From contig NZ_LT629758.1 in assembly GCF_900104725.1 (NCBI RefSeq), positions 5,408,501-5,472,500 of the forward strand: a DNA stretch of 64,000 bases, in the 5' to 3' direction. The notes under the pieces are model-generated. The model was not told where the DNA came from. It was given only the letters and a program-made list of their open reading frames with translations, and searched no databases. Of this stretch, positions 9,701 to 17,837 are shown one piece after another; the first letter of the stretch is position 1; each line of letters starts with the position of its first letter. Origin of the DNA: Actinoplanes derwentensis (GTDB lineage: Bacteria > Actinomycetota > Actinomycetes > Mycobacteriales > Micromonosporaceae). A program made the position numbers and the translations under genes.

Positions 9701-12158
9701 CGGTGAACAACCGGACGTCGTAGCGGAGGCGGCTGGTGGCGGGCCGCCGTTCAAGCTCGAGCAAGGTGTCTGCCAGAACGTCTCCGCGGCCCGCGTTGAC
9801 CGCACACAGCACCAGCGTACTCACGTACGGATGCATGCGCAGATATCGCTCCAGCCGGTCGGCCAGTTTGCCGGGCGACACCGAGATCGCGCCGCTCGCT
9901 GTCGGGCTGCCGCCGACTTTCAGCGCCTGGGCGAGATCCATCAGCACGGTTTGCGGGTCGTTGGTCTCCGACGGAAGATAAACCCCCCAGTACGGGTTGA
10001 GGTTCGCGACCGCCATCGTCAGCCGCCCACTGCCGATCACCACGGTCAGCGGAAAACCGGTGGGTTCGAGCTCCATGAGTGTCTGACCGGCAGCGAGCAG
10101 GGTCGCAGGGTCAGCCGCCGCCGAGTCCGCGAGCCACTTGCCACCGAGTTCAGCCCAGGTCAACAACCACAACATCCGCAGCGGGTGGGTTGGCGCCACG
10201 AGAGCAATCTCTCGGTGGACGCCGCTGGTGTCCCGGTAGTCGACCTGAACGGTGTCGATGCGCAGCAACGAGGTCAGGTCGCGCAGTGGCCCCGGTCCGG
10301 AGGACTGTTGTGACCGGTGCAGGAGCCACCTCAGGGCGGTGGCGTAGGCCTGGGCATACGCGATGACCGGTTCGCGGAGCACAATCAGGTCACGGCCGGC
10401 CAGGATCATGTCATCGGTACCGGCGATGGCCGCGAAAACGGCCGCCCTGGCCTGTAGAAGCAGCGCTGTCGACTCATCCGGGACTGTATCCGGGCCGGTG
10501 GGGGCGGGATCGAGGCGGTGGATCTCAGCGGGTGCCTCGCTGATCACGCTGACTCTCGTGGGTCTCGTCTGACCGGGGTGAGCGAGGATCTCCCGTTCCA
10601 GCTCGGCGAGGACCGGGCCCACGAGGATTTCTGCGCTGCCGTGCGGGCCGAAGCCGACCTGAAGGCTGCCACGATCCCGGCTCTTCCAGGACACCGAGCG
10701 GCAGTCGACGGTCTGCCAGTCCCGACCGTCGGCGAGGGCCGCGAACTGTAGTTGTCGTAGCACTTGGGTGACGCCGTCACCCTTGATTACTTGCTGGCGT
10801 GCCGGCGGCTCGACCAAATCGTCGCCGTCGGCGACCACGTAGAAGCGGTCGCTCTCCTCGGGCGGATTTCCGCCGGGAACCACGTCGACCGCATGTCGCC
10901 GCCGTCGCTCGGCACTCGGTAGTTCCACCCCCGCAGCGTCCAGCGGCAGGACCCGCACATAGTGCCAGCCTGGCTCAAGGTTCGCGGTGCGAAGCTTCCG
11001 CAGGTTGGCGCGGTAAAGGTCACGTGCGGTGGTGGAGACCTTCACCGTGCCTTGCACACCGGTCGGGCCGGATTCCTCGGAGACAAGCTGCACGACGAAT
11101 CGGGCCAGCCCTGTGACGGTGCGCGGATCAGGTGTTACGCGGAAGGTGACCGGCAACTGGGTGATTCCGGTCGTGCCGGCGATCAGGTAAGGCTGGCCGG
11201 TGATGGTGCCTAGTACCGGATGGACGGCGTGCTCCGACTGTCCACCGGCGAGCGGCAGGCCCAGTTCCTGGACCTGGATCGTGACGTGGTGAACCGGCTG
11301 CTCTTCGGCCAGCGGCCAGTGTTGGAAGGCCAACGGCCAGTTGGCATGGTCGACGACGATGGGCCGGGTCCAGGACCGCAAATCGTCCAGTCCGGTCCTG
11401 GTCAGATAGTCGGCAAGCCGGGACCGAAAGCTCGGGTCGGTCAGTCGCAGAGCGATCACCCGCTGGCGCGCGGAACGGTCCGGGGTGCTCAGCACGCTGA
11501 CCGCAGCGGCGTTGCGCCGGATCCGTGCCGACAGGGTGGCAGGCTCGGTGAAGACTTCGAAGTCGGGGATCAGTCCGAGTTCGAAGAGCGCCGCGCCGGC
11601 GGCCTGCCGGTCATGGTCGTTGCCGGCCACGGTCAGCAGGTATCGTGCCCTCTCGGCCGTTCCGGCCGGGCGGGCCGCATGATCGTCGATCGCGGCGAAC
11701 ATCTCCAGGAGGTCGTGCCGAAGCTCGTCCGGCAAGCTCACCATCAACTGAGCGGCCAGTTCGGGATAGACCTCGCCGAGAACGACGTCCTCGAAGGTGG
11801 GGACGTCGAAGGAGTCTTCGGCGCTGACGTGGATACCAGGCGGAAGGAACACCAGTAGGGGAGGACGTAGCCTGCCCTGCGCGTCCGGGTTGCGCAGTTC
11901 GACGAGTTTGGTACTGGTCACGGCCACATCGGAAGCGACGTCCGCCTGCTGCCCGAGGACGTGAATCTGCGCCCGGTCGCCGACGGCCTCACGCAGTCTG
12001 CGACACAACCGTTCGGCCAGCGGGGCCGGAACGTCGGCGACCCTGGCGCAGTGTCCCGGCCCGCGGGCGGCCAGCAAGGCGGACAGTCGCGGGACGAGTA
12101 CCCGTTCGAGGGCTTCGTCGAAGTCGGCGTCGGTGATCTCCCGCAGCCCAGTGCTCAT
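6768..12158 (-). CDS. mad8: MADS-type ATP-binding protein MAD8, 1796 residues, HerA-like C-terminus
   Basis: The last 360 residues form a HerA/FtsK-type motor ATPase. Walker A (GVQGSGKS) lies at about 1440-1447, Walker B with the DEAHKY sequence at about 1671-1678, and an ILVASQDPP sensor-like segment follows. The preceding 1430 residues show no motif I can name. A proline- and acid-rich linker at about 1335-1410 separates the two parts. The family role, by name, is the last gene of the methylation-associated defence system; a HerA-like motor suggests DNA translocation or remodelling during attack on unmodified DNA, which is inference. The start ATG overlaps the mad7 stop as ATGA. It is the last gene of the operon, followed by 262 bp before the next gene. 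The very long N-terminal part is the least explained piece of this locus. Confidence 0.85.
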   Translation of the reverse strand: MSTGLREITDADFDEALERVLVPRLSALLAARGPGHCARVADVPAPLAERLCRRLREAVGDRAQIHVLGQQADVASDVAVTSTKLVELRNPDAQGRLRPPLLVFLPPGIHVSAEDSFDVPTFEDVVLGEVYPELAAQLMVSLPDELRHDLLEMFAAIDDHAARPAGTAERARYLLTVAGNDHDRQAAGAALFELGLIPDFEVFTEPATLSARIRRNAAAVSVLSTPDRSARQRVIALRLTDPSFRSRLADYLTRTGLDDLRSWTRPIVVDHANWPLAFQHWPLAEEQPVHHVTIQVQELGLPLAGGQSEHAVHPVLGTITGQPYLIAGTTGITQLPVTFRVTPDPRTVTGLARFVVQLVSEESGPTGVQGTVKVSTTARDLYRANLRKLRTANLEPGWHYVRVLPLDAAGVELPSAERRRRHAVDVVPGGNPPEESDRFYVVADGDDLVEPPARQQVIKGDGVTQVLRQLQFAALADGRDWQTVDCRSVSWKSRDRGSLQVGFGPHGSAEILVGPVLAELEREILAHPGQTRPTRVSVISEAPAEIHRLDPAPTGPDTVPDESTALLLQARAAVFAAIAGTDDMILAGRDLIVLREPVIAYAQAYATALRWLLHRSQQSSGPGPLRDLTSLLRIDTVQVDYRDTSGVHREIALVAPTHPLRMLWLLTWAELGGKWLADSAAADPATLLAAGQTLMELEPTGFPLTVVIGSGRLTMAVANLNPYWGVYLPSETNDPQTVLMDLAQALKVGGSPTASGAISVSPGKLADRLERYLRMHPYVSTLVLCAVNAGRGDVLADTLLELERRPATSRLRYDVRLFTADPQTPGIGAALADLLSGSWSSAAEAEVFAMPSATALAPKLSVAIRPLAEYRSATSRHTAHVTVLFDAFTGEHFDVCDDDQPAPVPVHGLVQSMRVQFVDTETAVAWHKQPRHGKARDLPGAEECTDLLAALPSTIAEATATVTTGESGLGRVPRITLSLDADDTALLHQAHRCSDWVITVDRTLGVEYFDSPGSTRRPAYVIDYAPDGDAGLDHHVVVSSRSVDELRAMLNPMVDQHGVHIDRRHAGTFFDQLRLLSGRLAFKIASTAPNQRTEVLGLAMARLYLDYQGVLQDQILVPLDAHLELYREARRRADEIAESVTLHRTDLALFSLDARRRVITCRLVEVKCHTALTSVADVQHLRDKIFEQLERSESVLRASFDPGLRLPDRPDRPVRNAELATLLRHYLARALRHGVMNPTVAVEAEWLLDNLDDGYRLDFTRTGLIFDLSGAGAGAETEAGVEFHHIGRDLIEDLLGAIVTDPVLAAGAGDGQTSATMSSLDLSVPRPAEAAFRAPVRSHDIPAERPTPPEPAPAADDPPAADGGNGEAEPPKLVERASPVADNPAEPDLPLIRRSAATTGGPDVFVGATRPSPQYGVIGEAAGRRIALDLNETHTISLFGVQGSGKSYTLGSVIEAVSLPVPELNRLPKPLATIVFHYSPTMTYTPEFASMVEPNDDTEMLERLRQRYGAEPAALTDVVMLVPADQVDARRTEYPAIEVHPLKFSSDELRASHWRFLMGALGNQSTYIRQLNRIMRTNRSGLTLEVLRDGIDQSSLSDQIKQLAHQRLDLAADYIDDDVHIQDLVQPGRLIIVDLRDELIEKDEALGLFVVLMELFSEATNEGERFNKLVVFDEAHKYIESPDLVHGLIESVREMRHKGMSILVASQDPPSVPIPLIELSNHVILHRFTSPAWLKHLQKANAAFASLTPAKLAALGRGEAYLWSNKSTDASFSHGAVKISLRPRVTRHGGATRTAV

Positions 12159-13753
12159 CGTGATGGTCCAGCCGAGGTGAGGAGGTATCGGGGCGTGATG
12201 GTCTGGGTGAGGTACGCGTCGGAAAGGTCGTTGTAGAAACCGATCTCCCGCAGCTTGGCGACGAACGCCGTACGGTTGGCACGCAACGCCGCCTGATCGG
12301 TGAGGGTCGGTGTGCCGAAGCCGTCACCGGCCGGCAGCCGATCGATGTACAGGCCGTATTTCTCGCGGAGCTCGGCGAGGAACTCGTCGACGCGGATCGG
12401 CTCGGTGTGCAGGCCACCGTGACCGTCGGGCCGCAACAGGGCGAGCTGCAGCAGCACCTCCAACAGCCGGCTGTCGAAGACGAACCGGCGCTCGGCTCGG
12501 CGCGGCTGGGCGATCATCGCGCCGGGACGATTCTTGAGCATCAGCGTATCGAGGCATTCGGTGAGGTACTTGCGATGGAACCCCACCCGGCAACTCGAGA
12601 TGATCTCCAGGTACGTAGTGAACGAGTCGAGCCCCAGCCCGACCAGGTCAGCGACCATCGGATCCGGATCTTCCTCGGATCCGCTCACCGCACTGAGCAC
12701 CCCGGGCAGGCGTGATTTGGCGAAGGTCTCCCGGTCGGCGCGGTACCGGGGTTCCAGCAGTTGCAGCAGCTCCGGGACCGCGAACACCCCCGCCGCCGGC
12801 CGACGACGTTTACCGGCCCGGACGAGGTGCGCGGCCAGATCGTCGAGCTTGCGCACGGTGAAGGTGCCCTGGATGAACTCGGGCATCCGGGCGTACCAGT
12901 ATCGGGCGCTGCGTTCGGCCAGCGCTGCCGCGGGCGTACCGGGCACGCCGGCCACGTCGAGGAAGAAGCCGCACTCAGGGTCACCGGCCTGCCCGGCGAG
13001 GCGCTGCGGCAGCAGCCGCATCAGCCGCAGATGGTATCGGGCCAGGTGGAACGCGAAGAGGATCTTCAGATGGTCGACCAGTACCGACCGCGGAATGACC
13101 CCCTGGTGGTCCATCAGCTTGATGATGTCGTCGGCCATCAGGCGTGCCGACGCCGCATCCAGCGGCGGATAACCCTGTGCGGCCTTCCCTTCCCGGTCGG
13201 TGACCTGCTGCCGCAGCACCTGAGCCAGGTTGATCAGCGCTTGCGTCTCGACGTCGACCGCGGCGTCCGCAGTCGGTGTCTCGGTGCGTCCGTCCACACC
13301 GGCGAAGAAGAAACGCTTGAGGTCCTCCAGCACCCGGGCCCCACGACCACCGGGCTCATGCCGGATCATCCAATACAGCTGCTCGTCAGCGCCGTACGGA
13401 CGAGACCGTTTACCCACCCGATATCGATAGGCGAAGCCGTGCAACGGTCGCATCCCGGCCACCGCTTGGCCCGGTTTTCCGCGGTTGACCAGGTCCAGCA
13501 GGTTCGTCTCCAACCATCGATAGGTCAGGGCAGGGTCGAAGCCGCGGAACTGATCCGGGTTTTCCAGGACGAGGTCGACATATTTCTCGATCGGGATGCC
13601 GTCCGGCTGGCCGATCACCACGCTGGGCGCGCCACCGAACCACAGCCGGGGCAGCAGCCCGGTGAGCACACGATCCATGTCGAGCTGCTTGTAGTCCAGG
13701 AAGCTCACACCTGGGTGACGGAATTCCCGATCCTGGCGTTGGAGTCCCATCAA
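12155..13753 (-). CDS. mad7: MADS protein MAD7-like, 532 residues
   Basis: This 532-residue protein sits exactly where mad7 is found in the methylation-associated defence system, between the kinase gene and the HerA-like ATPase gene. Both neighbours overlap it by four bases (ATGA), so synthesis is coupled. The sequence is mostly helical, rich in arginine and leucine, with no catalytic motif I recognise, no signal peptide and no membrane segment. Near residues 90-120 there is a basic aromatic stretch (GFAYRYRVGKRSRPYG) that could contact nucleic acid; this is speculation. Two consecutive ATG codons begin the frame and either could be used. The assignment rests on position, size and gene order rather than on a recognised domain. 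Confidence 0.72.
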   Translation of the reverse strand: MMGLQRQDREFRHPGVSFLDYKQLDMDRVLTGLLPRLWFGGAPSVVIGQPDGIPIEKYVDLVLENPDQFRGFDPALTYRWLETNLLDLVNRGKPGQAVAGMRPLHGFAYRYRVGKRSRPYGADEQLYWMIRHEPGGRGARVLEDLKRFFFAGVDGRTETPTADAAVDVETQALINLAQVLRQQVTDREGKAAQGYPPLDAASARLMADDIIKLMDHQGVIPRSVLVDHLKILFAFHLARYHLRLMRLLPQRLAGQAGDPECGFFLDVAGVPGTPAAALAERSARYWYARMPEFIQGTFTVRKLDDLAAHLVRAGKRRRPAAGVFAVPELLQLLEPRYRADRETFAKSRLPGVLSAVSGSEEDPDPMVADLVGLGLDSFTTYLEIISSCRVGFHRKYLTECLDTLMLKNRPGAMIAQPRRAERRFVFDSRLLEVLLQLALLRPDGHGGLHTEPIRVDEFLAELREKYGLYIDRLPAGDGFGTPTLTDQAALRANRTAFVAKLREIGFYNDLSDAYLTQTITPRYLLTSAGPSR

Positions 13754-16700
13754 GCCTCCGCTTCCGGGGCGTTCACGACGGCGGGAGCATCCATCACCAG
13801 GGTGCCGCCTTCGACGATGCGGATCCGGCGCACGTCCTCGCCGGCGACGGTGAGCAGGATCTCCCGGTACGGGGTGGCCGACAGCTCGTTCTTGAAGATG
13901 GTCAGTCCCAGGTACAGGCCCTGTCGTTCGGCCGCACTCGGCAGGTGGCCGTTGCCCAACTGGTACAGCAGTTCGAACAGGTCCAGCCGGATCTCCAGTT
14001 CCGCCCGGTGTCCGCCGGCGCCCCGATAACCGAGCACCAGTTCCCGATGGCCGCCCTCCAGATAGGGGGAGGCCGGGTGGCCGGCCGGCTGCAGCTGGAG
14101 GCTGTTCGCAGGAAAGAGCCGGTAGCTACGGACCGTACTGCCGGGCACCGGGCGGACCTGCAAGGCCAGCGCCCCACCGGAGACCGCAGCGCCGGACAGC
14201 CCTTCGCCTCGGTTGACCGCCGCGATCAGGGCGGGCAGATAGCCGGGCGCGGTCTCCGGTTGCTCAAGCAACCGCGTGAACGTCTGCGCCGAGCGGTAGG
14301 GCAGCATCCCGGCCGAACGATCGGCGTCGACGCATTCGAAGTAGAACCTACGCCGGGCAGCCGCGAGATATCGGCGGTGCGCCGTGCTCTCCTCGGCGGT
14401 CGCCGCAGCGCCGCGCGGCAGCTTGACGAAGGCGTCGGTCAGCAGCCGCAGATCGTAGTCGCCGCGCTGGTCGATCGTCATCAGTGCCCGGCCGGCGTCC
14501 GGGCCGACATAATCCAGACGTCGATCCAGGGCAGGGTCAGCGGACACCGCCACGTCCAGTTGGGAGAGCAGCGACAGCAGCCGGTCTCGGCCGCCTGCCG
14601 GACCGATCCAGCTGTTGAAGTAGAAGCCGTCCAGGATCGTGTCGCTGTCGCCGCTGGCGTACAGCTGATGGATCTGCTCGCAGTTGCGCCCCGAGGTCAA
14701 CAGGTAGGCCAGGGCGGAACCGACGTCGCGCATGGTCACGTGCTGCACTCCGCGCAGCGAGGTCATGGTGAACAACGCCCGGAGCCGACCGACGATCTTC
14801 GGGCCAACGCCCTGATTGGCCAGGGTTTGCGCGTTGTGTCGGGCGTAACAGTCGGCGGCCAACGGGCATCCTCCACACGCCCGCCACCGGCTCGGATCGG
14901 TCATCCGGGTGAGTAACCGGTCGAATACCGACTGATCAGCGTCATCGAAGCCGGTGAGCAGACTCCGCCGGTTCAGGTTGATCACCGCAACCACGCCGCT
15001 GTCGGCGGTTCCGGTCAAGCCCGCGCGCACTCGCGCCGCGAGCGCCGGAAAGTCCTGCGCGTGGGCGTCGACGAAGTCGACCAGCCGACCCTCGTTGATC
15101 GCCACGAGCCTGGTCTCGTCGGCCTTCCCTGTCATGGTGCCCCCGCTGAACGGGCCGAAGAAGTCCATCAGGACCTCGTCATTCGTACGATCGCCCTCGT
15201 CCTGGCTGCCGTCGTGGTTCGTGCGCAGCCATCGCCCGTCAGGCAGTCGCAGGTCGGCGCCGTTGTCGCGGTACACCACCGAGCCCGGGTCGCCACTTGA
15301 CGCGTCGCGCAGCAACCGATGCAGGTAGGCCGTCTTACCATCACCGGCGTTTCCCGTGATGATCACCAAACGGAATCTGCCGGACAGCACCGCCGGAGTC
15401 AGCTTGTCGTCCAAGGCTGTGGGCACGTACAGGTCGAGGTCCTGGCCACCGCTGCGGGTGCCGGCGTTGCTGCCGTCGCTCTGGCTGTACAGCGAGCGCA
15501 ACTGCTCGAGAAACGGGTTGCGACCCGCCGTCGGCGCCGGCACCGGCTTCGGCGCGACCGGCGCGGGTGCGACCGGCTGATGCACCCGGTCACCGATCGC
15601 ACGCAGCGCCCCCAGGAACTCGCCCGCGTCGGAGTACCGTTCGCTGCGCCACGGAGCGATGGCCCGCATCAGGACCTCGATCAGGACGTCGGAGAGGCTG
15701 CCCAACCCGGGCCGGGTCCGCGGGTCGACCGCCCGTTCACTGGTGGCCCGCCGTACCCCACCGGCGAAGGGCCACTCTCCGGTGAGCAGTTCGTAGAGTG
15801 TGACCCCCAGCCCGTACAGATCGCGGTCGACCAGGTCGGCGGTGGTGGGGCGGCCCGCGACGTAGTCCGGCGGGGCGTACTGGGGGGTGCCGCCCACCTG
15901 GGACAGGCTGTCGTCGGCCCGGGTCGCCACATTGAAGTCAAGGATCCTGCAACCCGCATCGGTGCGCAGCAGGTTGGCCGGCTTGACGTCGCAGTGGAAG
16001 ATCCCCTCCTGGTGCAGATGAGCCAGGCCTTCGGCCACGTCGGCGCCGAAGCGCACCACGTCGGCCGGCCCGAGCGCCCGCTCGGTGACCAGCGCCTTCG
16101 CGTCCCGCCCCTCGATGTACTCGAAGACCACGTAGGGCACCCGGCCGAGCTCGAGGTAGTCCGCCTCGCGCACCACCACGATGCTGCGGTGCAGCGGCAG
16201 GTTCAGCAGGAGTTTGAACTCCTGCTTGAGCCGCTCGATCGCTGACTCGGACACTCGATGAACGATCTTGATGACGCGTTCCTCGTCGGCCAGGTTGTCG
16301 TAGACCCGGTAGACGGTGCCGAACCGTCCGGCCCCCAACCTGGTCCGGACCTGATACTTGGCGGTCAGCTGATGCCCCGGCTGCAGACTGCCGTAGTCGG
16401 TGCGCGACGCTGGCGGAACGGCCGTGCGAGGTTGCGCTGCGGCTGCGACCCGGGCCAGCCGCTGCAACTCCCGCAGCACCTGTGTCGCAGCAGGCCGGCC
16501 GGAGGGTGCGAGGGCACACATCCGGCGCAGCAGTGCCGCCAGCGCCGGATCCACCCGCGCTTCGGACAGCACCGAGTCCGGCAACTCGCTGCCCCGGCGA
16601 AACTGGTCCTCGGTCGACGCGAACGGCAGCTCTCCGGTGAGCAACTGGTACCCGATCACCCCGGCGGCGTAGACGTCCGAGGCCTGGCTCATGGCCTGCG

Positions 16701-17835
16701 CCCGGTTATGGCACTCCGGCGCCACATAGGCCGGGTCGAGCACGCTGGTCAGCTCGTCGACGACGGTGTAGTCGCGTGGCCCCTCCGGGCGGGCGTAGTC
16801 GAATCCGGTCAGCAGCGCCCGGCTGTTGTCGGTCTGCACCAGCACCGCGGTCGGGGTCAGCGCCCGGTGCAACACGCCGTAGGCGTGCGCGTGCGCCAGC
16901 CCGCGCATCATGTCGGCGAAAACCCGCAGCTTCGCGTCCGCGCCCAATGTCTGCCGCGGATCCCGCAGGTGCACCGCGAGCGCCTGCCCCCGCGTGTCGT
17001 CGAGGACCAACACGAAACGGCTGCCGTCCTCGGTGGCGAAGAACGTCCGGCGCCCCACGATGAACGGGCTCGGAGGCAGTTTCGCCAGCATCTCGTAGGC
17101 GTTGGCGATCTTGTACTTCTGTGCTTCCCGCTCGCGTTCCGGCAGCAGCGGATTGGCCCGGTACACCCGCAGCAGGACCGTCTCACCAGCGCCGGCTTCG
17201 GCGTTGCGGGCCCGGTACTCGGTGACCTCGGCGTCACCACCGAGCCGTTCGGACACCACCCAGTCGCCGAATCGCTGCGGACCGGTGGGCCGGCGAACCG
17301 CGCCGGTGAGAGCCGCGACGATCGCGGCCTGGTGCTGCCGGACGTCGCGCGCCATCCCCGCCCGCACCCGGGAGACGTCGGCGAGCGCCGGGATCAGCCC
17401 CTCCATGTCGGTGACGTGCAGGGCGTCCGCATCGGCCCGGTCGCTGGAGTCGACCAGGCGGGCCTCCGGCCCGACCAACGCGACGAGCTGGTCGACATAC
17501 ACCCGGGACAGCGCAGGCCGATGTCGGGTCAGGAGACCTTTCACGGTACGGGCGTGGCCGCGCAGTTTACGCACGGGCGAGAAGAACGGCGGCCGACCGG
17601 CTGGGAACCATTCGGTCCCCGCGACCTCCACGCGTCCCCGAGTGCCTTTGACGTCGATCAGGCAGACGCCGCGCGCATTGATCACGACGATGTCGATCTC
17701 GTAGCTGTCGCCGCGCTCCGGGATCTCGATGTTGTGCAGGATGATCCAGTCGGCGGGGGCCTGCTCAGCCAGGTGCCGCAGCACGCGGCGTTCAGCATCG
17801 TTGGCCGGAGGGCCCCCGCCGACGATCTGCGCCAT
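13750..17835 (-). CDS. mad6: MADS protein kinase MAD6: NERD + pseudokinase + kinase + P-loop ATPase
   Basis: The 1361 residues divide into four parts. Residues 1-180 form a NERD nuclease-related domain with E46, D48 and the DVK triad at 61-63, as in PD-(D/E)XK nucleases. Residues about 190-460 resemble a Ser/Thr kinase but have HRAL instead of HRD and GFD instead of DFG, so this is probably a pseudokinase. Residues about 483-750 are a second kinase with a glycine loop (GAGRFG), VIKIV lysine, HCDVKPANL catalytic loop and DFN in place of DFG. After a proline-rich linker a P-loop (GNAGDGKT, about 828-835) opens an ATPase domain with a Cys cluster at 987, 990 and 996. PglW, the kinase of type 2 BREX, is similar in plan. 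In defence systems such kinases are thought to control or sense; the substrate is unknown. The gene starts two bases after the mad5 stop and overlaps mad7. Confidence 0.86.
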   Translation of the reverse strand: MAQIVGGGPPANDAERRVLRHLAEQAPADWIILHNIEIPERGDSYEIDIVVINARGVCLIDVKGTRGRVEVAGTEWFPAGRPPFFSPVRKLRGHARTVKGLLTRHRPALSRVYVDQLVALVGPEARLVDSSDRADADALHVTDMEGLIPALADVSRVRAGMARDVRQHQAAIVAALTGAVRRPTGPQRFGDWVVSERLGGDAEVTEYRARNAEAGAGETVLLRVYRANPLLPEREREAQKYKIANAYEMLAKLPPSPFIVGRRTFFATEDGSRFVLVLDDTRGQALAVHLRDPRQTLGADAKLRVFADMMRGLAHAHAYGVLHRALTPTAVLVQTDNSRALLTGFDYARPEGPRDYTVVDELTSVLDPAYVAPECHNRAQAMSQASDVYAAGVIGYQLLTGELPFASTEDQFRRGSELPDSVLSEARVDPALAALLRRMCALAPSGRPAATQVLRELQRLARVAAAAQPRTAVPPASRTDYGSLQPGHQLTAKYQVRTRLGAGRFGTVYRVYDNLADEERVIKIVHRVSESAIERLKQEFKLLLNLPLHRSIVVVREADYLELGRVPYVVFEYIEGRDAKALVTERALGPADVVRFGADVAEGLAHLHQEGIFHCDVKPANLLRTDAGCRILDFNVATRADDSLSQVGGTPQYAPPDYVAGRPTTADLVDRDLYGLGVTLYELLTGEWPFAGGVRRATSERAVDPRTRPGLGSLSDVLIEVLMRAIAPWRSERYSDAGEFLGALRAIGDRVHQPVAPAPVAPKPVPAPTAGRNPFLEQLRSLYSQSDGSNAGTRSGGQDLDLYVPTALDDKLTPAVLSGRFRLVIITGNAGDGKTAYLHRLLRDASSGDPGSVVYRDNGADLRLPDGRWLRTNHDGSQDEGDRTNDEVLMDFFGPFSGGTMTGKADETRLVAINEGRLVDFVDAHAQDFPALAARVRAGLTGTADSGVVAVINLNRRSLLTGFDDADQSVFDRLLTRMTDPSRWRACGGCPLAADCYARHNAQTLANQGVGPKIVGRLRALFTMTSLRGVQHVTMRDVGSALAYLLTSGRNCEQIHQLYASGDSDTILDGFYFNSWIGPAGGRDRLLSLLSQLDVAVSADPALDRRLDYVGPDAGRALMTIDQRGDYDLRLLTDAFVKLPRGAAATAEESTAHRRYLAAARRRFYFECVDADRSAGMLPYRSAQTFTRLLEQPETAPGYLPALIAAVNRGEGLSGAAVSGGALALQVRPVPGSTVRSYRLFPANSLQLQPAGHPASPYLEGGHRELVLGYRGAGGHRAELEIRLDLFELLYQLGNGHLPSAAERQGLYLGLTIFKNELSATPYREILLTVAGEDVRRIRIVEGGTLVMDAPAVVNAPEAEA

Positions 17836-17837
17836 CG

